From positions 164-18,209 of the forward strand of contig PLUZ01000359.1 in NCBI GenBank assembly GCA_003162995.1: a stretch of DNA of 18,046 nucleotides, read 5' to 3'. How positions within the stretch are numbered: the stretch's first letter is position 1; each line of letters begins with the position of its first letter. The notes beneath the pieces are model-generated. The model was not told the DNA's origin, made no database searches, and was given only the letters and a program-made list of their open reading frames with translations. The DNA is from Methylocapsa sp. (GTDB taxonomy: Bacteria > Pseudomonadota > Alphaproteobacteria > Rhizobiales > Beijerinckiaceae). The translations under genes and the position numbers were made by a program. Positions 12,747 to 18,046 of this stretch are shown piece by piece.

Positions 12747-14684
12747 TCAATCGATTCGGTTGCGTATCAATTCTTCAACAACAGCGGGATCGGCCAAAGT
12801 CGAAATATCACCGAGGGCCTGGAATTCCTTTTCGGCGATCTTGCGCAGGATGCGGCGCATGATCTTGCCGGAACGGGTCTTTGGCAAGCCCGGCGCGAAA
12901 TGAATGATATCGGGGCTGGCGATCGGCCCGATATCCTTGCGCACCCAGGCGACGAGATCGGCGCGGAGCGCCTCGCTTTGTTCGACCCCGATCATCAAGG
13001 TGACATAGGCATAGATGCCCTGGCCCTTGATGTCGTGCGGATAGCCAACGACGGCGGCTTCAGCGACCATCTCATGCGCGACGAGGGAACTCTCCACCTC
13101 CGCCGTGCCGAGCCGGTGACCGGAGACGTTGATGACATCGTCGACCCGGCCGGTGATCCAGTAATAGCCGTCATCATCACGGCGGCAGCCATCGCCGGTG
13201 AAATATTTGCCGGGATAGGCTGAAAAATAGGTCTGGATGAAGCGCTCATGGTCCCCATAGATCGTGCGCATTTGGCCTGGCCAGGAATCGGCCAGAACAA
13301 GATTGCCCGAGCAGGGCCCTTCGAGGAGGTTTCCTTCGAGGTCGACCACTTCCGGCTTGATCCCGAAGAAGGGCCGCGTCGCCGAGCCGGGCTTCAGATC
13401 CGTCGCGCCGGGGAGCGGCGTGATGAGGATGCCGCCGGTCTCGGTTTGCCACCAGGTGTCGAGGATCGGGCAGCGCCCATCACCAACAACATGATAGTAC
13501 CATTCCCAAGCTTCCGGATTGATCGGCTCGCCGACCGAACCGAGCAACCGCAGCGAGGCCCGGCTCGTTGCCTTGACCGGCGCGTCGCCGGCGCGCATCA
13601 GGGCGCGGATGGCGGTCGGCGCCGTGTAAAAAATATTCACATTATGCTTGTCTATGACCTCCCAAAAGCGCGACGCGCTCGGATAGGTCGGAATGCCTTC
13701 GAACATGAGCGTCGTGGCGCCATTGGCGAGCGGACCATAGACGATATAACTGTGCCCGGTCACCCAGCCGACGTCGGCGGTGCACCAATAAATGTCGCCG
13801 TCATGATAATCGAAAACATAGTGATGGGTCATCGCTGCGAAGACGAGATAGCCAGCCGTCGTGTGCACCACGCCCTTCGGAGTTCCAGTCGAGCCTGATG
13901 TATAAAGGATGAAGAGAGGGTCTTCCGCGTTCATCTCGGCGTAAGGGCATTCCGTTGCGGCTTGCGCCGTGGCCTCGTGATACCAGACGTCGCGGCCGTC
14001 CTCCCATGCGACGGCGCCGCCGGTATGCCGGACAACGAGCATGGTCTCGACGATACCGCCGGTTTTCTCGATGGCCTCGTCGGCATGCGCCTTGAGCGGC
14101 GTTGTGCGGCCGCCGCGCCGCCCTTCGTCTGCAGTGATGAGGAGTTTCGAGCGGCAATCCGCGATCCGTCCGGCGAGCGAATCGGGCGAGAAGCCGCCAA
14201 AGACCACCGAATGGACCGCGCCGATTCGCGCACAAGCCAGCATCGCATAGGCTGCTTCGGGAATCATCGGCAGATAGATCGTGACCGTGTCGCCCTTCTT
14301 GACCCCATGCGTCTTGAGGACATTGGCGAGACGGCAGACCTCGTCGTGCAGTTCCTGGTAGGTGATATGTTTCGAGTCCTTCGGATCGTCGCCTTCCCAG
14401 ATGATCGCGGTGTGGTTTTTGAGCCGGAGCAGGTGCCGGTCGATGCAGTTTTGCGCGACATTGGTGGCTCCGTCCTCGAACCATTTGATCGAAACGGAGC
14501 CAGGACCAAAAGACGTGTCCTTTACCCGCGTGAAAGGTTTGATCCAATCGATGCGGCCGGCTTCGCCGGCCCAGAAGGACTCCGGATCGGCGACCGATCG
14601 GGCATAGAGTTCCCGGTATTTCGCGTCATCGATATAGGCGCGTTGCTTCCAGTCAGGCGTGACTGGGTGGATCTTTTCGGACAT
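12747..14684 (-). CDS. acs: Acetyl-CoA synthetase
   Basis: Acs activates acetate to acetyl-CoA through acetyl-AMP in the cytosol. It is full length at 645 residues. The adenylate-forming motifs are clear: [15 protein letters not shown] (the ATP loop), TWWQTETGG, the hinge region [22 protein letters not shown], and the C-terminal [12 protein letters not shown] whose Lys607 corresponds to the catalytic lysine that is regulated by acetylation in Salmonella Acs. The N-terminal [18 protein letters not shown] is typical of true acetyl-CoA synthetases. A strong ribosome site, GGGAGG (14691-14696), lies six bases before the ATG. It stands alone between transpeptidase and IalB-family genes. Supplying acetyl-CoA for lipid synthesis is possible but nothing ties it to the lipid operons. 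Confidence 0.96.
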   Translation of the reverse strand: MSEKIHPVTPDWKQRAYIDDAKYRELYARSVADPESFWAGEAGRIDWIKPFTRVKDTSFGPGSVSIKWFEDGATNVAQNCIDRHLLRLKNHTAIIWEGDDPKDSKHITYQELHDEVCRLANVLKTHGVKKGDTVTIYLPMIPEAAYAMLACARIGAVHSVVFGGFSPDSLAGRIADCRSKLLITADEGRRGGRTTPLKAHADEAIEKTGGIVETMLVVRHTGGAVAWEDGRDVWYHEATAQAATECPYAEMNAEDPLFILYTSGSTGTPKGVVHTTAGYLVFAAMTHHYVFDYHDGDIYWCTADVGWVTGHSYIVYGPLANGATTLMFEGIPTYPSASRFWEVIDKHNVNIFYTAPTAIRALMRAGDAPVKATSRASLRLLGSVGEPINPEAWEWYYHVVGDGRCPILDTWWQTETGGILITPLPGATDLKPGSATRPFFGIKPEVVDLEGNLLEGPCSGNLVLADSWPGQMRTIYGDHERFIQTYFSAYPGKYFTGDGCRRDDDGYYWITGRVDDVINVSGHRLGTAEVESSLVAHEMVAEAAVVGYPHDIKGQGIYAYVTLMIGVEQSEALRADLVAWVRKDIGPIASPDIIHFAPGLPKTRSGKIMRRILRKIAEKEFQALGDISTLADPAVVEELIRNRID

Positions 14685-14821
14685 AGGTTTCCTCCCAATG
14701 ACCGCGTGCGGATGCTTTCTATTTTATCTGGCTGGATGGGCTAAAGCGAACACGCGCCTTTCCGGAACAGCACAGTGCGCAGCACGATTTCGTCAATAAA
14801 CTCCAAAACGCGCCGCGCGTC

Positions 14822-15412
14822 TCAAGGGCATTCCTTCTCAACTCTTTCGAGCGCTTGTGACAGACCGGCGAGAGAATAGCTGTCGGTTGTAATGTGCCCT
14901 TTCAGCGACGGCGCCTTGACGATGAGTTTCGAACCCTTTTTCAAAGTATCGACGAATTGCGGCTCCTCGGCCTGGTTCTTGATCCAGGCGTTGGTTCCCT
15001 TGGCAACCAGATCGAAGCCAGAGCTGCCGATCTCAGCACGCGCGGCGCCCCCCTCCTTCACAGGAAACCCCATGATGACGGAAACCTCCTCCCGCACATG
15101 CTCGCCTGGCCGGTTCGCAATGAAGACATAGGCTGGGTCGCGTTTCAATCCGGAGGGAACCCTCTCCTTCGGAGTCGCCAGCGCGTAACAGGTTTTGGAC
15201 TTCTCGCCTTGAGCGAGAAACACCCCCCAGTCGCCGAAACTCGCCACTTGCGATGGCTTTCCAGTCTTCTTCGCATCCGCGTCCGCGGAGTCGGATTGTT
15301 CAGGTTTCGCCGCCTGCTTGGTCTTGGAAGCCGCCTGACCGGTGCAGGCGAGCACGGCCCCGAGGGCGAGTGATAAAACGGCGAGAAAGACACGAAAAAT
15401 TGGGCGTGACAT
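14822..15412 (-). CDS. Invasion-associated locus B (IalB) family secreted protein
   Basis: A 196-residue exported protein resembling the IalB family (PF06776), widespread in Hyphomicrobiales and named for a Bartonella protein, though of unknown biochemical function in free-living species. A signal peptide covers residues 1 to about 28 (hydrophobic core FLAVLSLALGAVLA, likely cut after GQA). A charged low-complexity linker rich in K, A and D follows, then the domain: SFGDWGVFLAQGEKSKTCYALATPKE, YVFIANRPGE, EVSVIMGFPVKEG and WIKNQAEEPQFVDTLKKGSKLIVKA. The ATG at 15412 was picked because it starts the signal peptide and has AGGAG 11 bases upstream; longer upstream reading is not protein-like. 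The cysteine at 22 is not in a standard lipobox, so it is probably not a lipoprotein. Confidence 0.82.
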   Translation of the reverse strand: MSRPIFRVFLAVLSLALGAVLACTGQAASKTKQAAKPEQSDSADADAKKTGKPSQVASFGDWGVFLAQGEKSKTCYALATPKERVPSGLKRDPAYVFIANRPGEHVREEVSVIMGFPVKEGGAARAEIGSSGFDLVAKGTNAWIKNQAEEPQFVDTLKKGSKLIVKAPSLKGHITTDSYSLAGLSQALERVEKECP

Positions 15413-15531
15413 GCGCGTTGATTCTCCTGGCCGCCTTGCGCGAAAAGAGGTTCTGCTGGTTTCCTGTATAGGCCGTGAGCGCGGCTGGTGGAAGCTGGAG
15501 AGGTGGCCCGTCGTGGAGATTTGGAATGAGG

Positions 15532-15629
15532 CTAGAGCATGACCCCTAAAAGTTGGTTTTTTTGAATTAGAGCACGCGGCCAAACAAAGAAATAGTGGCC
15601 AAGTGCGATTTGTCTTGAAGCGATCATGG
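15532..15629 (+). repeat. Dispersed hairpin repeat, copy 2
   Basis: This 98-bp stretch in the gap 15413-15706 starts CTAGAGCATGACCCCTAAAAGTTGG and ends GTGCGATT, CTTGAAGCGATCATGG, the same order of blocks as copy 1. Here the hairpin arms have decayed (CATGACC against GAGCACG), but the tail is well kept. The rest of that gap shows nothing else recognisable. Confidence 0.8.
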
Positions 15630-15706
15630 TTAAGTGGCGTTGGAGGGGTATCAAGGGTCCTGCCTGCAAGCAATGCAAAAATACCCGCTTTTGCCGGCAG
15701 TTTGCC

Positions 15707-16456
15707 TCAAAGTCCTTCGGTTTTCGCCGCGGCAAGAATAGCACCCGGCCGCTCTGGTGTGCCTTTTTGCACCAGCACGACAAAGCCTTCGCCGTCCGGT
15801 GCCGTGCCCGGCATATCGAAAGTTGCGGTCTCGCCGGTCCAATCGCCGAGCTTGTCGATCGCGCGGACGACATTCGTATAGGTGACGACGCGGCCGGCAT
15901 TCTCGCCGCGCTGGATATGAACCGTACTGGCGCGCGCAACCCGGAGCACGAAAACGCCCGCCGGGCCGCCGCCGCCCTCGGCGACCTCGACCGAATAATG
16001 GCCGCCAGCCTCGGATAGACGCATCGGCACGGTCAGCGCGCCATCGAGGCCCTTGGCATCCTTGATCGCCTGCTCGATTTCTTCGCGGTTGCCGCCGGCC
16101 ACGCCGGCCACGCCATTCACGATGACTTGCGGGGTATAAACTTGTCCCTCGCCATGCGCCGCCGCATAGGCCTTTTGGCGCGCCGTGAAAGCCGGGGACG
16201 CGAGCGTATCCCGCCAGCCGATAAAGTCCCAATAATCGACGGGTAAGGAAACCGCGACGACATCTGGCTCACGCGCCATCGCCGCGAGCAATTGGTCGGC
16301 GCGCGGACAAAAGGAGCAACCTTGGCTCGTGAACAGTTCGATGACGTGATTGACCTTGCTGGACGTAACCGGCCCGGCTCCAAGATTGCAGCAAGCAAGG
16401 ACAACGGCCGCGGCACGGGCACAGGCGGTGACTATCGAGCGATTGGAGTGAGCCAT
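15707..16456 (-). CDS. DUF1223 thioredoxin-like exported protein
   Basis: The 249-residue protein matches the DUF1223 family, a thioredoxin-fold group of exported alphaproteobacterial proteins with unknown function. The hallmark is HVIELFTSQGCSFCPRADQLL with Cys47 and Cys50 forming a CxxC pair, then VSLPVDYWDFIGWRDTLASPAFTARQKAY and VYTPQVIVNG, all strongly conserved in the family. The first 27 residues include a hydrophobic stretch with cysteines and look like a signal peptide. Periplasmic thiol redox work is plausible but unproven. The ATG at 16456 gives a complete signal peptide; no clear Shine-Dalgarno site is visible. A 7-bp inverted repeat, CGGGTTT and AAACCCG (16531-16537 and 16552-16558), lies upstream and may be regulatory. 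Confidence 0.87.
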   Translation of the reverse strand: MAHSNRSIVTACARAAAVVLACCNLGAGPVTSSKVNHVIELFTSQGCSFCPRADQLLAAMAREPDVVAVSLPVDYWDFIGWRDTLASPAFTARQKAYAAAHGEGQVYTPQVIVNGVAGVAGGNREEIEQAIKDAKGLDGALTVPMRLSEAGGHYSVEVAEGGGGPAGVFVLRVARASTVHIQRGENAGRVVTYTNVVRAIDKLGDWTGETATFDMPGTAPDGEGFVVLVQKGTPERPGAILAAAKTEGL

Positions 16457-16840
16457 GAGCGGGCGATCGGCTTTCGGTATGAGCTGACTTTGCTGAATTT
16501 AGACAAATGATCGCGCGGCGCTAGTCAATTCGGGTTTACTACGGGCAGTTCAAACCCGCCGTCTGCCGGGCGCAGCTCGACGGTCCGTTCTGACGGTCTT
16601 GAGCAGGGCTGCCCCGGCCAATAGCGCATTCCTGGCCGAATTCATTTTGGATAGTTACGGAAATCGCCAAAGCCGCCATGTTTCCCGAGTCTGGATAACC
16701 GCCCTCGTTCGCGCGACATATGTCATGACACCTTTTCTTCTGGCTGTATTGCAAATCAGTCTTGGTGGCGGCATTGTATTTGCTCCGGGTATTCTCGCCG
16801 GCGCCGCTTGACGCGCCGCGGGGAGCAGCGAATTGGCCGC
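16457..16840. other. Divergent intergenic region between DUF1223 and metallophosphoesterase genes
   Basis: The 384-bp gap holds the inverted repeat CGGGTTT/AAACCCG (16531-16558), a direct repeat GACGGTC at 16579-16585 and 16592-16598, and a doubtful small reading frame at 16725-16811. Promoters for both flanking genes should be here, but no good -35/-10 pair stands out. Confidence 0.45.
16725..16811 (+). CDS. Possible 28-residue membrane peptide
   Basis: A short frame from the ATG at 16725 encodes a very hydrophobic peptide, MTPFLLAVLQISLGGGIVF then APGILAGAA, which would form one membrane helix with a triple-glycine. The frame stays open upstream to a TTG at 16599, and its stop lies 29 bases before the GTG of the phosphoesterase gene. 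No ribosome site is visible. It could be a real small protein or chance; I have no family match. Confidence 0.25.
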   Translation: MTPFLLAVLQISLGGGIVFAPGILAGAA

Positions 16841-17728
16841 GTGAAATTTCTTCTTGCTCATTTGTCCGATACGCACCTCGGACCCTTGCCGAGTCCGCGC
16901 CGGCGCGAGCTCATCGGCAAACGTGTCACCGGCTATTTGAATTGGACACGCTCCCGCTACCGTATCCACGACATGGGGGTGCTCGCCCAAATCGTCGCCG
17001 ATATGAAGGCTCATCATCCAAGCCACGTGGCAATGACCGGGGATATCTCGAACATCGGTCTACCGGCTGAGTTCCAGCTTGCCAGGAATTGGCTGGAAAC
17101 CTTGGGCGCTTCCGAGGATGTCAGCTTCGTGCCCGGCAATCACGATGCCTATGTGCGCGGCTCCTTGCCCGATCTTGCCCGCACCTTCGCACCCTGGACA
17201 ACAGGCGAGACGTGCGATGGCGATCAATTCCCTTATCTGCGGGTCCGCGGCGAGGTTGCCCTGATCGGTTTGTCGTCAGGTGTTCCGACCCCCTTGTTCA
17301 TTGCTTCGGGATTTTTAGGCAAGCGCCAATTGCAAGCTGCCGAAGAACTTCTCACCGAAACCGCCCGGCGCGGTCTTGTCCGCGTCATCATGCTGCACCA
17401 TCCGCCGCAAGCCACCGCCTCGCACCTTGGGCGCGGCCTTGTGGATGCACGCGGTTTCGAGGCTCTGATCCGCCGCGCCGGTGCCGAGCTTATCATCCAC
17501 GGTCATAATCATAAGGTTAGCTTGACGCGAATGGAGGGTTCGCGCGGTCTCGTGCCGGTCGTCGGCGTGCCCTCGGCGTCGGTCATACGCGGCAGACCGC
17601 ATCATCGCGCCGGCTACCATCTTTTCGAGATTTCCGGCAGCGGGACCAATTGCAAGATCGCTGCCCGCGCGAGAGGACTTTTGCCGGGAACCGCCATCGT
17701 CGGCGATCTCGGCCCGCTGGTCCTGTGA
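16841..17728 (+). CDS. Calcineurin-like metallophosphoesterase
   Basis: A 295-residue two-metal phosphoesterase with the complete class III cyclic-nucleotide-phosphodiesterase-like motif set: SDTHLG (DxH), MTGDIS (GD), PGNHDAY (GNHD), LHHPP (His) and HGHNH (GHxH) near residue 215-220. This matches the CpdA-type superfamily, whose members cleave cAMP or other phosphodiesters; the substrate here is unknown. Because lipid genes lie upstream, phospholipid-related hydrolysis is conceivable, but over 8 kb separates them. The GTG at 16841 was preferred, since it begins at KFLLAHLSD like relatives; a TTG at 16808 would add 11 residues. GGGAG at 16820-16824 is somewhat far (16 bases) from the GTG. No signal peptide, so cytosolic. 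Confidence 0.85.
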   Translation: MKFLLAHLSDTHLGPLPSPRRRELIGKRVTGYLNWTRSRYRIHDMGVLAQIVADMKAHHPSHVAMTGDISNIGLPAEFQLARNWLETLGASEDVSFVPGNHDAYVRGSLPDLARTFAPWTTGETCDGDQFPYLRVRGEVALIGLSSGVPTPLFIASGFLGKRQLQAAEELLTETARRGLVRVIMLHHPPQATASHLGRGLVDARGFEALIRRAGAELIIHGHNHKVSLTRMEGSRGLVPVVGVPSASVIRGRPHHRAGYHLFEISGSGTNCKIAARARGLLPGTAIVGDLGPLVL

Positions 17729-17778
17729 GGCCGGCGCGATGGCGCACCGGCAATCCTACGGTTTTGGATGAACGGATT

Positions 17779-18046
17779 CTAATCCGGCAACGTCTCGACC
17801 ATGACTTGCGCTACACCGGCGTGGCGAAAACCGAGGACATCGGCGGCGCCGGTCGAAACATCGACAATTCTTCCCCGAATATAAGGCCCCCGGTCGTTAA
17901 CCACGAGAACCGCCGAGCGGTTGTTGGAGAGGTTGGTCACACGGACGTGGGTTCCAAACGGCAGCGAGCGATGCGCGCAAGTCATGTGGCCGCGTCCGCC
18001 GTAATAGGAGGCCTTGCCTGTCCAGCTTCGAGCCTGTGCGGCGGCG
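17779..18046 (-). CDS. rlpA: RlpA-like double-psi beta-barrel protein (3' part)
   Basis: The frame is open to the window edge, so only the C-terminal part is seen. Reading in from the edge gives SWTGKASYYG, then CAHRSLPFGTHVRVTNL, VVNDRGPYIRGRIVDVS and GVAQVMVETLPD. This is the RlpA double-psi beta-barrel: the AHR-LPFGT, NDRGP and GRIVDVS blocks are the family signature, including the Asp and His positions used by septal lytic transglycosylase RlpA. The beginning, with an expected signal peptide or lipobox, lies outside. No SPOR domain follows the barrel, so this is a short form. It converges with the metallophosphoesterase gene, 50 bp apart. Confidence 0.87.
   Translation of the reverse strand, partial: AAAQARSWTGKASYYGGRGHMTCAHRSLPFGTHVRVTNLSNNRSAVLVVNDRGPYIRGRIVDVSTGAADVLGFRHAGVAQVMVETLPD

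Noticed and set aside
13248..13898. Long open frames opposite acs on the plus strand
   Set aside because: They mirror the codon bias of acs on the other strand; translations lack recognisable domains.
12747..14684. acs as part of the lipid pathway
   Set aside because: It is a standard full-length acetyl-CoA synthetase with its own ribosome site, separated from the ACP operon by a transpeptidase gene; no specific link is visible.
14822..15673. A longer version of the IalB-family protein starting at 15673
   Set aside because: The extra 87 residues run through repeat copy 2 and precede a good signal peptide with its own AGGAG site.
1..18046. CRISPR array, insertion sequence, prophage or tRNA-linked island
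   Set aside because: No regularly spaced repeats, transposase or integrase motifs, or tRNA-like folds were seen on either strand; the repeats found are three scattered single copies.

Overview
The window looks like a chromosomal piece of an alphaproteobacterium in the Hyphomicrobiales (Rhizobiales) range. The grounds are the olsB/olsA ornithine-lipid pair, an IalB-family secreted protein, a DUF1223 thioredoxin-like protein, GC-rich coding sequence and a dispersed intergenic repeat of a type I associate with this order. A Beijerinckiaceae-like methylotroph or acidophile is possible, but I cannot fix the family from sequence alone. There are no rRNA or tRNA genes, CRISPR arrays, insertion sequences or phage genes.

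Layout: (1) 1-650, a DUF938 methyltransferase-like protein. (2) 690-2605, divergent olsB and olsA for phosphorus-free ornithine lipids. (3) 2850-6756, a plus-strand run of an alpha-oxoamine synthase (serine palmitoyltransferase-like), a GNAT-fold acyltransferase (candidate bacterial ceramide synthase) and a fatty-acid desaturase that closely resembles eukaryotic DES1, the dihydroceramide delta-4 desaturase. (4) 6753-8078, a minus-strand CslA/ceramide-glucosyltransferase-like GT2 enzyme whose stop overlaps the desaturase stop. (5) 11602 down to 8424, a tightly coupled minus-strand operon: acyl carrier protein, ketoacyl-ACP synthase, FAS1-like dehydratase half, MaoC hydratase/dehydratase, short-chain reductase. 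(6) 12037-18046, mostly housekeeping or envelope genes: L,D-transpeptidase, acetyl-CoA synthetase, IalB-family protein, DUF1223 protein, metallophosphoesterase and the 3' part of rlpA.

The central inference is that regions 3 to 5 form one lipid pathway. The ACP operon would build or tailor a special acyl chain. The oxoamine synthase would join it to an amino acid (serine expected) to give a 3-keto long-chain base. The reductase, N-acyltransferase, desaturase and GT2 would then give a desaturated, possibly glycosylated, ceramide. The enzyme families are read from motifs. The order of steps, the substrates and the final lipid are inferred. The DES1-like desaturase beside a bacterial spt-like gene is the most striking item.

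Three diverged copies of a hairpin-containing repeat (75 to 101 bp) lie in the gaps at 2602, 11884 and 15532. The olsA-spt gap also holds a perfect 10-bp-stem hairpin, a GTTAC-N5-GTAAC inverted repeat and a good sigma70-type promoter in front of the oxoamine synthase.
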